Below, piece after piece: positions 44,229 to 52,957 of a stretch of 64,000 bases of DNA (positions within the stretch are counted from its first letter, which is position 1; the number at the start of each line of letters is the position of its first letter). This DNA is from Streptomyces roseochromogenus subsp. oscitans DS 12.976 (GTDB lineage: Bacteria > Actinomycetota > Actinomycetes > Streptomycetales > Streptomycetaceae). The DNA lies in the NCBI RefSeq assembly GCF_000497445.1, contig NZ_CM002285.1, positions 6,701,946-6,765,945 on the forward strand, read 5' to 3'. The translations under genes and the position numbers were made by a program. The notes beneath the pieces were generated by a model, which was not told the DNA's origin, made no database searches, and saw nothing but the letters and a program-made list of their open reading frames with translations.

Positions 44229-45674
44229 TCAGTCGCCTGCTTCGGCCTCGGCGGCGACGTCGCGGATGCCGCGGGGGCGCCCGGCTTTGGCCCACATGCG
44301 GTACAGCACGGCGGCGATGAGGACGGCGGCGGCCAGTGAGGCGATCGGCTCGCCGCGGGAGAGGTTGACTACCAGCACGAACGCGACCGCGACCGCGCCG
44401 ATCAGGTTCACCGCCGTGTGGCCGAATTCGCGTTCGCGCAGGGAGAAGCGGGCCATGGCGAGCAGGCCGGCGAGGAAGGCCATGAAGACGGAGACGGCGT
44501 AGAAGAGGACCAGGCGCTGGTCGTCTCCGTCGGCTGCGACGATGACCAGGCCGGAGACGGCGAGGAAGAGGACGACGCCCCAGTAGGGGGTGTGGTGCTT
44601 GTTGGTGCGCCCCCAGAGGGCCGGGAGGATGCCGGCTTCACTGCCGTCTGCGCGGTGGTGGCGGGCGAGGGCCTTGAGGAGCCCGGGTCCGGCGGCGAAG
44701 GAGGAGGACGCGGCGGAGAGCAGCAGCAGCGCGGTGAGCAGCTGGAAGAGGGCGTAGAGGGGTTTGGAGGCGGCCGCGTGGGCGAGGTCGGCGATCTGGG
44801 TGCTGTCGGGGGCAGGGATGCCGATGCGCAGGTGGACGGCCTCAGCGGTGAGGCCCAGGGTGATGCCGCCGACCAAGAGGAGGGTGAGCCAGAGGGTGAT
44901 GCGGCCGAAGCGGCGGCGTCCGGCGTCGTCGAGCTGGCCGAGCTGGGCGATGGCGGAGGAGGGGGCTTCGACGCCGGTGGCCAGGGCCATGGCGACGGGG
45001 AAGGCGACGGCGACGGCGAGCGGGGCCCAGTGACCTGCGCTGTGGGTGATGGTGCCGCTGGGGTGCACGGGGGCGGTCAGTCCGCCGGACAGGACGGCGG
45101 CGGTGACGGCGATGAAGGCGAGGGTCATCAGCGCGAAGACCGCGCGGCCGAGGTGGCCGAACCAGGTCAGTCCGGCGACCAGCGCGGTGAGCGCGAGCGC
45201 GAGGGGGATACGCCAGGGCGCGGCGGCGGGCGCGTAGGCGATGATCGCGGATGCTCCGGCGGCGGAGCTGATGGCGATGGTCAGCACGAAGTCGACGATC
45301 AGCGCGCCGATCGGCACGAACGCGGCGGCCTCGCCGAACGCCTCCCCGGCCGCCGCCGCGGCGCCGCCGCCCTGCGGGTAGCGGGCGACCAGCTGGTGGT
45401 AGTTGACGATGACCAGCGCGATCAGGGCGACGACCAGACCCATGGTGGGCAGCAGCAGGTCCAGGTCCCCGTGCAGGGCGCGCAGCGCGGCCTCGATCGC
45501 GTACGCGACGGAGGAGACCGGGTCGGCCATCACCGCGAACGCGAACGCGATCAGCAGCACGGGCCGGGCGTGCAGCAGGGTCCGCCAGCGCGCAGGTGCA
45601 GCTGTGACGGGCTGGGTGCTGGGGGGCACTGGCATCAGGCTGCTTTCGTCGGCGGGGAACATGGGGGATTTCAT
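44229..45674 (-). CDS. APC-superfamily amino-acid/polyamine permease
   Basis: A 481-residue integral membrane protein with about 12 hydrophobic segments. The first helix region (ARPVLLIAFAFAVMADPVSSVAYAIEAAL) has the unwound GxxS-like substrate site of the APC fold. The YPQGGGAAAAAGEAFG loop and VDFVLTIAISSAAGASAIIAY resemble amino-acid transporters of this superfamily. Starts at 45674 (MKSPMFPAD) or 45635 (MPVPPS) are both possible; neither has a strong ribosome-binding site. The substrate is unknown. A Usp-domain gene lies close upstream on the same strand, separated by a phosphatase remnant. Confidence 0.85.
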   Translation of the reverse strand: MKSPMFPADESSLMPVPPSTQPVTAAPARWRTLLHARPVLLIAFAFAVMADPVSSVAYAIEAALRALHGDLDLLLPTMGLVVALIALVIVNYHQLVARYPQGGGAAAAAGEAFGEAAAFVPIGALIVDFVLTIAISSAAGASAIIAYAPAAAPWRIPLALALTALVAGLTWFGHLGRAVFALMTLAFIAVTAAVLSGGLTAPVHPSGTITHSAGHWAPLAVAVAFPVAMALATGVEAPSSAIAQLGQLDDAGRRRFGRITLWLTLLLVGGITLGLTAEAVHLRIGIPAPDSTQIADLAHAAASKPLYALFQLLTALLLLSAASSSFAAGPGLLKALARHHRADGSEAGILPALWGRTNKHHTPYWGVVLFLAVSGLVIVAADGDDQRLVLFYAVSVFMAFLAGLLAMARFSLREREFGHTAVNLIGAVAVAFVLVVNLSRGEPIASLAAAVLIAAVLYRMWAKAGRPRGIRDVAAEAEAGD

Positions 45675-45766
45675 CGCCGACCAGACTTCCCGGCACACCA
45701 AGCGGGGAGCCTAGCTAAGAAATCATCAGTGTGACGTCAAGAAGTCGTTAAAGCCGCTCGCCGGAC

Positions 45767-46031
45767 GTGCGGTGTGCGCAGGCCGGCGACCCGCTGGTCC
45801 TGTACGCCGACGGGCTGGTCGAGACCCGTCACCGCTCCGTCGACGAGCGCCTCGACAGCCTCCACCACACGTTCTCGGCACGCGTGACTGCCCTGGGAAG
45901 GGGCGTGCGACCGGTTCTGGGACGGCCTGCGGCATCCGGACGACCACGACGATGTCGCCCGGCTGATCGCCAGCGCGGCGCCCGTGGCACCTGACTTGGC
46001 AGATCTCCACCGCTGGGGTCTGGGGCAGTAG
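45767..46031 (+). pseudogene. PP2C/SpoIIE-type phosphatase C-terminal remnant, frameshifted
   Basis: One frame gives GDPLVLYADGLVETRHRSVDE, the metal-binding GDxLxLYTDGLVE motif of SpoIIE/RsbU-type phosphatases. About 40 residues later the match continues in another frame as CDRFWDGLRHPDDHDDVARL and IASAAP, the usual DDVALLVAR end, stopping at 46029-46031. The frameshift lies near 45895-45905. Everything N-terminal of the motif is missing. In Streptomyces these phosphatases regulate anti-sigma factor antagonists. Confidence 0.7.
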
Positions 46032-46077
46032 CGGTGAGAGGCGGCCGTTCTGTGGAGGCGGATTCCGGCCGGTTGGA

Positions 46078-46578
46078 TTACCGGTGGTGGGGCGGGTGCG
46101 GGGGTGGGGGCGGGATGCTGTCCAGGCCGGGTGTGGGCTCCGGCCACACCAGCAGGACCGGGCAGGGGGCGTGGTCGACGACGAACCGGCTGGCCGGGCC
46201 AAGGCTCTTCGGTCCCAGTCGGCTGGGGTCGCCGTCCCGGGCCACGATGAGCAGGTCGGCGTCCTGGGCGGCGATGATGACCTCCCGTTCGAGGCGGCCG
46301 GTGCGCTCGATGCGGGTGCAGGGCCGGCCGAGCCGGGCGGCGGCCTGTTCGAGCAGCTGCTGGGCGGAGGCGGCGGCGAGGTGTTCGAGCCGGGTGCCGG
46401 GATCCCGCTCGGGGTGGCCCCGTCCCAGCAGGCCGGCGAAGGCACCGTGCGCGGCGCCCGGGATCTCGTGGCCGGTCACATGCAGCAGCACGATGTCGGC
46501 GTCGTCGGGTGTATGGGTGCGGGCGGCGTCCACGCACGCGGGCCAGGTGCCTTCGACGATCCAGACGATGACAGCCAT
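46078..46578 (-). CDS. Universal stress protein (UspA-like) domain protein
   Basis: A 166-residue single Usp domain. It opens with MAVIVWIVEGTWPACVDAA, an altered first strand, has DADIVLLHV and the long amphipathic helix of the family, and ends with the ATP-loop-like segment DLLIVARDGDPSRLGPKSLG followed by PASRFVVDHAPCPVLLVWPE. The canonical GxxGxxxx(S/T) ATP motif is only partly kept, so nucleotide binding is uncertain. It lies 36 bp from the stop of the SLC13-type permease gene on the same strand. Usp domains often accompany transporters and modulate them under stress. Confidence 0.8.
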   Translation of the reverse strand: MAVIVWIVEGTWPACVDAARTHTPDDADIVLLHVTGHEIPGAAHGAFAGLLGRGHPERDPGTRLEHLAAASAQQLLEQAAARLGRPCTRIERTGRLEREVIIAAQDADLLIVARDGDPSRLGPKSLGPASRFVVDHAPCPVLLVWPEPTPGLDSIPPPPPHPPHHR

Positions 46579-46614
46579 ACAGGTCAGCCTCCGGCCTCGT
46601 GTCTCCGGCTCGGG

Positions 46615-47844
46615 TCAGGTTCCGGTCAGGTGCAGCGCCGCCCACAGCGCCACCACCGAGCAGGCGAGCGCAGCGGGCACCGTGTACAGGCCGAGCCGGG
46701 TGAACTCGGCCAGCTCCACCTCAGTGTCGTGCTCGCGCACGATCCGCCGCCACAGCAGCGTCGCCAGCGATCCGGCGTAGGTGAGGTTCGGGCCGATGTT
46801 CATCCCGAGCAGCACGGCCGGCACCGCGCCCGGCCCGAGCTGGGTGGTGAGCGGCAGCAGCACCAGGACCGCCGGCAGGTTGTTGATCACGTTCGCCAGG
46901 ACAGCGGCCAGCACCGCGACGGCCAGCAGAGCGGGCAGGCTGCTGCCGTCGGGGATGAGATGGCCGAGCGCATCGTCGAGCCCGTTGTCGACCACCGCGC
47001 GCACCACGATGCCCAGCGCCGGCACGAACGCGAGAAAGGGGATGGCGGAAGCCAGCACGAGAGCCGACGAGGTGGTGCGGCGCTGGGCCAGGGCACGGGC
47101 GGCCAGCACCAGCGCACCGGCCGCGGCCGCCCACGCCGGATTCACTCCGAGCGCCGAGGTCACGACGAACCCGGCGAGCGTGCACGCCACCACGACGAGG
47201 GCGAACAGCGGCAGCTCGGGCGGCTCGCCGCTGGGCGCAGCCTGCGCGCCGGCGTCCAGGTCGGCCGCGAAGAATCGGCGGAAGACGACGTACTCCACCC
47301 CGATCGCGACCAGCCACGGCAGCACCATCAGCTCGGCGAAGCGGGTGAAGCTCAGCCCGCTGGCCGCAAACGCCAGCAGGTTCGTCAGGTTGGAGACCGG
47401 CAGCAGCAGCGACGCCGTGTTCGACAGATGGGTGCAGGCATACACGTGCGGCTTGGGGCGGGCGCCGAGCCGGGCGGCGGTGGCGAACACCACCGGAGTC
47501 AGCAGAACCACCGTCGCGTCCAGGCTCAGCACCGCCGTGATCACCGACGCGCTCACGAACACCTGCACCAGCAGCCTGCGCGGCCGCCCCACCCCCGCCC
47601 GGGCCATCCATGCCCCGCAGCGCAGGCATGGAACAGTCCCTCGTCGTCGCACAGCTGAGCCAGCACCAGCACCGCCGCCAGAAACCCGATCACCGGCCCC
47701 AGCCGCTGCGCTTCCTGCCGTGCGGCGTTCAGCGACACCGCCCGCCCCGGTCAGGATCACCAGGGCCGCGGCCGGGACCGCGACCACCGCCTCCGGCCAG
47801 CCCCACGGTCGGATGACCGCGCAGGCCAGCACCAGCACCAGCAA
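46615..47844 (-). pseudogene. SLC13/ArsB-type permease with two compensating frameshifts
   Basis: The reading frame is open over 409 codons and most of it matches an ion-transporter (arsenite/citrate-type) permease: VSASVITAVLSLDATVVLLTP, NTASLLLPVSNLTNLLAFAA and VINNLPAVLVLLPL. Between about 47744 and 47620 the in-frame translation becomes an Arg/Gly-rich string. The +1/-1 frame there gives the expected membrane sequence (VSLNAARQEAQRLGPVIGFL, AAVLVLAQLCDDEGLFHAC). A small insertion near 47740-47750 and another near 47615-47625 move the frame out and back. As written, about 45 residues, including a membrane helix, are scrambled. The TTG start at 47844 is nominal. Either the gene is inactivated or the two sites are sequencing errors. 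Confidence 0.8.
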
Positions 47845-48008
47845 GGCGGCGGAGGGCGACAGGCGCCATGCGGTGATCCTTGGAGGAGGATGTCACGCTT
47901 CGTGCTCGCCGAAATGAGAGGTTGTGAGAACGAAGATCATGGACAAACTGGACACGGTCCGGCGGGGGCGTGATCTCTCAGAACCGCTCATTTGTATGAG
48001 AATCGCCG

Positions 48009-48596
48009 TCATGCGCCCGCATGGTGCAGGGCGGTGAGCCACTGGGTCACGACGGCGTCGATGAAGGCGTCGGTGACCTGGCCGCGGTCGAGGAAGAGCC
48101 GGGCGAGGACGGGGCCGTACAGCATCGTGTACTCGTCGTCGTTGATCTGGACGCCGGACGGCTCCAGTAGCTTGTTCAGGGCGGCATGGCGGTCTTCGCC
48201 GATGCGGACGAGGGCCTGGGCGCTGTCGGGGTCGTGATCGGCCTGGGCGGTGACGGCGAGGACGGCGGTACGGATGGCTGGGTCGCTGATCCCGGCGCGC
48301 AGGCTCTTGAGCCAGGCGGTGGCCACGGCGCGTACGTCACTGCCGGGTTCGGGGTAGGTGCCGGAGTCGGGGCCTTCGAGGATGAGGTCGAAGAGCAGGG
48401 CCGCCCGGCCTGGCCAGTGCCGGTAGAGGGTCTGGCGGGTGACATCGGCCCGTTCGGCCAGCAGGGCGTAGGTCAGTCCGGTTGGCCCGACCTCGGGTAG
48501 CAGGTCGCGCGCGACGGCCAGGATGCGGGTGCGGGTGCGCTGGACGCGCGGGTTGCTGAGTGCTGGCTTCCGGCGGTGGACGGGTGTGGACGACAT
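48009..48596 (-). CDS. TetR-family repressor
   Basis: A 195-residue regulator. The N-terminal helix-turn-helix domain is typical (RTRILAVARDLLPEVGPTGLT, YALLAERADVTRQTLYRHWPGR), followed by a helical ligand-binding domain ending DAFIDAVVTQWLTALHHAGA. ATG 48596 is preferred because GGATGGAG lies about four to ten bases upstream. It is divergent from a zinc-free quinone oxidoreductase gene. The 157-bp intergenic region holds three copies of an ATCAYAC-N5-GTGTGAT palindrome, so it very likely represses both itself and the oxidoreductase until a reactive small molecule binds. Confidence 0.92.
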   Translation of the reverse strand: MSSTPVHRRKPALSNPRVQRTRTRILAVARDLLPEVGPTGLTYALLAERADVTRQTLYRHWPGRAALLFDLILEGPDSGTYPEPGSDVRAVATAWLKSLRAGISDPAIRTAVLAVTAQADHDPDSAQALVRIGEDRHAALNKLLEPSGVQINDDEYTMLYGPVLARLFLDRGQVTDAFIDAVVTQWLTALHHAGA

Positions 48597-48616
48597 GGTC
48601 TCCATCCTACGCAAGA

Positions 48617-48713
48617 ATCATACGTGATGTGTGATGAGGGCCACCGTCGTCGGACTTCACCAATCACACGCTGTGTGTGATACACGGAAGAGTAATCACA
48701 CGCACTGAATGAT
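48617..48713. promoter_or_regulatory. Three TetR operators, ATCAYAC-N5-GTGTGAT
   Basis: Site 1 is 48617-48635 (ATCATAC, GTGAT, GTGTGAT). Site 2 is 48663-48681 (ATCACAC, GCTGT, GTGTGAT, perfect arms). Site 3 is 48695-48713 (ATCACAC, GCACT, GAATGAT, right arm degenerate). All have 7-bp arms around a 5-bp centre, as TetR dimers prefer. They lie between the divergent repressor and oxidoreductase start codons. Confidence 0.85.
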
Positions 48714-48753
48714 TCAGGGTGTGTGCAGTTTCCCTTCCCTGTGGGAGTTCCTG

Positions 48754-49662
48754 ATGTCCACTGCGATCACTTTCTCCGAGTACGGCGCGCCCGGCGTGCT
48801 GACACTGTCGGAGGTCCCGACGCCGGAGCCGGGCCCGGGCCAGGTCCGCGTCCGCGTGCGGGCCGCCGCCGTGAACCCGATCGACGTACGGATCCGCGCG
48901 GGGATGATGCAGGGCGTCTTCCCCGTCGAGTTCCCGATGATCCCGGGCTGGGACGTCGCCGGTGTGGTCGACAAGGTCGGCGAGGAGGCGAGCTTCACGG
49001 TCGGCGACGAGGTCTTCGGCGTCGCGGCAGTCGGTGGCTACAGCGAGTTCGCGCTACTGGACCGCCCGTTCGCCAAGCCGAAGGAGCTGTCGTTCGAGAC
49101 CGCAGCCGCCCTGATCACCGTCGGCGAGGCCGCCTACCGGGCCCTGGAACACCTGGGGGTCGGAGCGGGCCAGACCCTGCTGATCCACGGTGCGGGCGGC
49201 AGCGTCGGGACCATCGCGGTGCAGCTGGCCGCCGCCCGCGGTATCGCCGTGGTCGGCACCGTCGCCGAGCAGGACATCGAGCGCGTCGGCGGCCTCGGCG
49301 CCACCGCCGTCCTCTACGGCGAGGGTTGGGTGGAGCGGGTGAAGGCCGCCGCTCCGGGCGGGGTGGACTTCGTGTTCGACGCCTCCGGCGCGGGCGTGCT
49401 CGCCGAGTCCGTCGCCCTGGCCGGCGACGCCGGCCGGGTCATCACCATCGCCGACCCGTCCTTCGCCCAGCACGGGGTGCGCTTCACCGGAATGGACCCG
49501 GCCGACCGGTTCCCCGAGGCCCTGCCGCAGCTGGCCGGCCTGATCGCCGCAGGCAAGCTCGACGTCCCAGTGTGGCGGGCCTACCCCCTGACGGAGGCCG
49601 CGCAGGCCCACGCCGACATCGAAGCCCGCCGCAACGAGGGCAAGGTCGTCCTCCTCCCCTGA
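48754..49662 (+). CDS. NADPH:quinone oxidoreductase-like MDR protein
   Basis: A 302-residue medium-chain dehydrogenase/reductase without the zinc ligands, of the quinone oxidoreductase (QorA/zeta-crystallin) branch. Visible motifs are AAAVNPIDVRIRAGMMQG, PMIPGWDVAGVV, FGVAAVGGYSEFALL, the Rossmann segment LLIHGAGGSVGTIAVQLA and the tail EARRNEGKVVLLP. It would reduce quinones or alpha,beta-unsaturated carbonyls with NADPH. ATG 48754 has GGGAG eight bases upstream. It is the target of the divergent TetR repressor and three operators, so it is probably induced by the toxic compound it removes. Confidence 0.92.
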   Translation: MSTAITFSEYGAPGVLTLSEVPTPEPGPGQVRVRVRAAAVNPIDVRIRAGMMQGVFPVEFPMIPGWDVAGVVDKVGEEASFTVGDEVFGVAAVGGYSEFALLDRPFAKPKELSFETAAALITVGEAAYRALEHLGVGAGQTLLIHGAGGSVGTIAVQLAAARGIAVVGTVAEQDIERVGGLGATAVLYGEGWVERVKAAAPGGVDFVFDASGAGVLAESVALAGDAGRVITIADPSFAQHGVRFTGMDPADRFPEALPQLAGLIAAGKLDVPVWRAYPLTEAAQAHADIEARRNEGKVVLLP

Positions 49663-49773
49663 CCCCGCAGCCCCCGTCTCGCGCGGGCAAGTGAGGCGGC
49701 CCCGGGCCGCAGCCGGGACACTCCCAGACCGGTTGCGGCCCATGCGTACTGGACGGTCCGGATTTCCGGGTCT

Positions 49774-50112
49774 TCAAAGTTGAGCGGTGCGGAGGTGTCC
49801 GCGGGCTCGGCGGGTGGTGACGCAATGTGTCCGTAGCCGTTGGTTGTCCACGTTGCGGTAGCCGAACGGGTTACGGGCGGGAAGCTTGATCACTCGGTTG
49901 ATGCTTTCGCTCTTGGCGTTGCTGTGACAGGTGTCGATGAACGCTTCGGTCTCGGGCCGGCGGTCGACGGTGATGGCGAGCTGCCGCACTTCGGGGATGC
50001 CGGAATCCGCGCACCAGGTGAGGAACTTACAGCGTGCGTGGCTGTCTTGACGCCGGTTGAGGCCGGTGCGGGTCAGGGCGAGGAGGTGGCGGGGATTGTT
50101 CTTGGTGATCCA
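49774..50112 (-). pseudogene. ISL3-family transposase C-terminal fragment
   Basis: The frame encodes WITKNNPRHLLALTRTGLNRR, FLTWCADSGIPEVRQLAITVD, EAFIDTCHSNAKSESINRVIK and NPFGYRNVDNQRLRTHCVTTR, ending in ARGHLRTAQL. This is the DDE-type C-terminal region of ISL3 transposases. A stop lies just upstream of the Trp, and nothing of the zinc-finger N-terminal half remains. No inverted repeats were seen. Confidence 0.8.
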
Positions 50113-50231
50113 GGCTCGTCAGTAGCAGCCTCTGGGGAATCAGCGGCAGTCAGGTCGAGACGCTCGGCCTTGTAAACGAATGCCCCCAGCTGCTCAATGC
50201 GCCAGCTCTCCTGTGACCTCACAGCACCCCC

Positions 50232-51728
50232 TCAGCTTCCCGCGAACGCTGCGAAGATGTCTGCCGGGTCCGGCGCCTGGCACGGCGCGCTCGCCGAGCA
50301 CCCGAGCGTGAACGCCGCTTCGAAACCGCCGGGCGCGGGGACCAGACTCTGGTAGTCGCCCACCTCTTTGCTCCCGTTGTGCACGGCCCGCATGTCGAAC
50401 GGGCCGCCGAGCACATGCGAGGTCGAGAAGGTCTTGCCGCCGTCATCCGAGCGGGCCAGCCACCGCGTGGTGGGCAGGATCGGGTTCGTCGAGGAGTTGT
50501 CGGTGAAGTCGTACCAGGTCAGCCCGATCGTGCCGTTCGCGGCCACCGCGACGTTGGCCTGGAAGGTCTCGGCCGGGCGGTGAACGTCCGTCGGCGAGGA
50601 CCACGTGGCGCCGCTGTCAGCCGAGGAGGCGACCATCACCTCACCCGGGCTGTTCTGAGCGCAGTCGAGGGGGTTGACCTGGGAGAGCGTGCAGGTCGTC
50701 CAGGCCAGGTAGGCCGAGTTGTTCGGCCCGGCCGCCAAGGACGAGACTGCCCCGTCGCTGCCGAACTCGTTTCCGTTCTGAGGATCGACGATTTTGGCGC
50801 CGTCGGACGGGACCGTGGCGATCTTGCTTGGCGTGGACCAGCTGGCGCCGCCGTCGGTGGAACGGGTCGCGTACAGGTCGTGCGAGGGAGCCTGACAAGC
50901 CAGCGGGCATCGGTGGAACACGTTGAGCAGGGTCTTGCCGTCAGACAGCACCACCATGCGCGAGAGGACATCGGACTCGTCGACTGGCTGATCGATGGGT
51001 GTCACGGCGAAGGTCTGGCCACCGTCGTGGGTGGTCGCAAGCATGAGGGCGCCGGTCGAGAGGTTGGTGAACGTGACGTAGGCGGTGCCGGGGCTGAGGG
51101 GGTCGGCCACCACGGTGTCGGAGTCGTCCGCGCGGGAATCGACGATCGTCGCCGGGGTCCACTGCGGTGGCCATGTCCCCGGGGGTGATGTCGTCATGAA
51201 GACGGGGCCGGCGAGCGCGTTGCGCCCCAGGTACACGCGTCCGTCGGGCCCGAAGGACAGGCTCGGATCGCCGACGTCGGGCAGCGTTCCGCCGGAGCAG
51301 ACCTGTCCCCCGGGAGCGGGGACCGGCGGGCTCCAGGTGCTCCCACCGTCGCTCGATGAAGCCGTGAGCGTCATCGTGCCCGTCTCCGCGCCGGGAGAGC
51401 CCATGACCTGCATCCAGGCCGCGACCATGTGGGCGGGATTGTTCGGGTCGACGGCCAGGCTCACCTCCCGGTCGCCCCCCTGGCTCGAACAGACCGGCGC
51501 AGGCTCGGTCTGAAAAGGCGCGCCGGAAACGCGGTGGAGGGTCGCGCTGTCGGTGACGGCGCTCACGAGCGGAGCCTGTGCCCCGCGTGCGGGCGGTTGC
51601 ACCGACTGAGAGGAGTCCGCCCTTGCCTGCGCCGGGCCGGCGACACCAAGGGAGACCAGCCAAGCGCACAGTACAACGATGGTCCGCAATGGCCGGGCCG
51701 GGCCGTCTCGATGCATCCTCGTGCTCAT
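50232..51728 (-). CDS. Secreted BNR-repeat (sialidase-like) protein
   Basis: A 498-residue exported protein. The signal peptide (RPLRTIVVLCAWLVSLGVAGPAQA) is followed by a six-bladed sialidase/neuraminidase-like propeller. Asp-box motifs are SSDGGSTWSPP, THDGGQTF, STDGGASWSTP, SADSGATWSSP and SDDGGKTFS. A recognisable catalytic Arg triad with a Tyr/Glu pair cannot be confirmed by eye, so enzymatic activity (exo-alpha-sialidase) is not established and many such proteins only bind glycans. ATG 51728 has an ideal GGAGGAG upstream. It stands alone, next to an ISL3 fragment on its 3' side. Confidence 0.85.
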   Translation of the reverse strand: MSTRMHRDGPARPLRTIVVLCAWLVSLGVAGPAQARADSSQSVQPPARGAQAPLVSAVTDSATLHRVSGAPFQTEPAPVCSSQGGDREVSLAVDPNNPAHMVAAWMQVMGSPGAETGTMTLTASSSDGGSTWSPPVPAPGGQVCSGGTLPDVGDPSLSFGPDGRVYLGRNALAGPVFMTTSPPGTWPPQWTPATIVDSRADDSDTVVADPLSPGTAYVTFTNLSTGALMLATTHDGGQTFAVTPIDQPVDESDVLSRMVVLSDGKTLLNVFHRCPLACQAPSHDLYATRSTDGGASWSTPSKIATVPSDGAKIVDPQNGNEFGSDGAVSSLAAGPNNSAYLAWTTCTLSQVNPLDCAQNSPGEVMVASSADSGATWSSPTDVHRPAETFQANVAVAANGTIGLTWYDFTDNSSTNPILPTTRWLARSDDGGKTFSTSHVLGGPFDMRAVHNGSKEVGDYQSLVPAPGGFEAAFTLGCSASAPCQAPDPADIFAAFAGS

Positions 51729-52107
51729 TTCTCCTCCACACGTCGGGCGCAGCATCCCTCCGGGTGGCCCGAGTGGCCAGGGCGCACGACCTTGCCGTGC
51801 GAAGCACCAGGAGCGAGAAGGGGCGTGTGCTCAGCTTGAGCTCTGCGCTTCGCGCCGTCTGCGCCAACTTCCGCCAGCGGTTCCAGTCCCAGCCCCACCC
51901 GAACGCCGCACATACCTTGTGGATGACCTCGCGACCGTACACGCGCAGGAGTACAGCAAGGTGTACGACGAACTCCTCGCCGCGGCTGCCCGGCTCGACG
52001 CCAGCCGCTGTCCACCCCCGACGCGGCCGTCCGCTGCACCAGATGGGTAGCTCCGAAGTGCCGGTTGGCCGAAGGGAGTTGTCGTACCTGCACGCTACGT
52101 TGAACGC
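51729..52107. other. Intergenic region upstream of the BNR gene
   Basis: About 380 bp between the leftward BNR gene and the rightward pterin dehydratase-like gene. It should contain both promoters. No frame in it looks like a real protein and no palindromic operator stands out. Confidence 0.5.
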
Positions 52108-52806
52108 ATGACCTATGTAGAGGGCAAGATCGAACGCATCAGGCCGCAGCAGTTCCACGAGACCGCCGGCCTGGAGGACTGGCGTGTCCTGGGCGAGGGG
52201 GCGTGCGCGTACTACCGCACCGGGTCGTTCACGATCGGCGCCCGGCTCGTGCAGGCGATCAGCGAGTTGCCGGGCGTGGGGGACGGGCACCCGGACGTCG
52301 ACCTGCGGCACGAGGGTGTGACCATACGGCTGATCACGATCACGGACGACTACTACGGGCTTACCGAGCGGCACATCGAGCTGGCCCGGCAGATCTCGGA
52401 AGTGGCGCGCACGCTGGACATTCCAGCCGACCCGTCCGCCGTGCAGACCGTCCAGGTCACGGTCGACGCCCTCGCCGGTCCGGACGTGGTGCCCTTCTGG
52501 CGAGCCCTCCTCGGGTACCAGAACCGCGCGAACAGCGGTGAGGACCTGATCGACCCGCAGCGCCGCGGGGCACCGTTCTACTTCCAGCACATGGACGCAC
52601 CACGCCCGCAGCGCAACCGGGTCCACGTCGACGTCTGGGTGCCGTACGACCAGGCCGAGGCGCGGATAGCCGCGGCGCTCGCTGCCGGCGGCCGTCTGGT
52701 GAATGATGCCGACGCGCCGTCGAACTGGGTGCTGGCCGACCCCGAGGGGAACGAGGCTTGTGTCGGCGTGGCCGGCTGGACTGGGCCAGACGCCAGCCGG
52801 CCGTGA
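52108..52806 (+). CDS. Pterin-4a-carbinolamine dehydratase-like and glyoxalase-fold fusion
   Basis: A 232-residue two-domain protein. Residues about 5-105 resemble pterin-4a-carbinolamine dehydratase: DWRVLGEGACAYYRTGSF, then HPDVDLRHEGVTIRLITI, where the family's HPxxxxxYxxVxxxLxTH is kept apart from the last His, then LTERHIELARQIS. Residues about 115-228 form a VOC/glyoxalase-like module: VQVTVDALAGPDVVPFWRALL, RNRVHVDVWVPYDQAEARI and VLADPEGNEACVGV. The dehydratase His triad looks incomplete (HPDVDL is present, but the final TH is TI), so activity is uncertain. It has no strong neighbour context. Confidence 0.8.
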   Translation: MTYVEGKIERIRPQQFHETAGLEDWRVLGEGACAYYRTGSFTIGARLVQAISELPGVGDGHPDVDLRHEGVTIRLITITDDYYGLTERHIELARQISEVARTLDIPADPSAVQTVQVTVDALAGPDVVPFWRALLGYQNRANSGEDLIDPQRRGAPFYFQHMDAPRPQRNRVHVDVWVPYDQAEARIAAALAAGGRLVNDADAPSNWVLADPEGNEACVGVAGWTGPDASRP

Positions 52807-52957
52807 AAACCCCTGCCCGACGAGACCATATTGCCGGATGCCGGGGATCTCGCCGAGGTGAATTCGGCCAGCTGTGAAGGAGCACCTACCCGGCAGCGTC
52901 GCGACGCACCTTCCATGGCACGAGGAGGGCGGTGAGCCCATGTCGCCAGGCCCGCCG

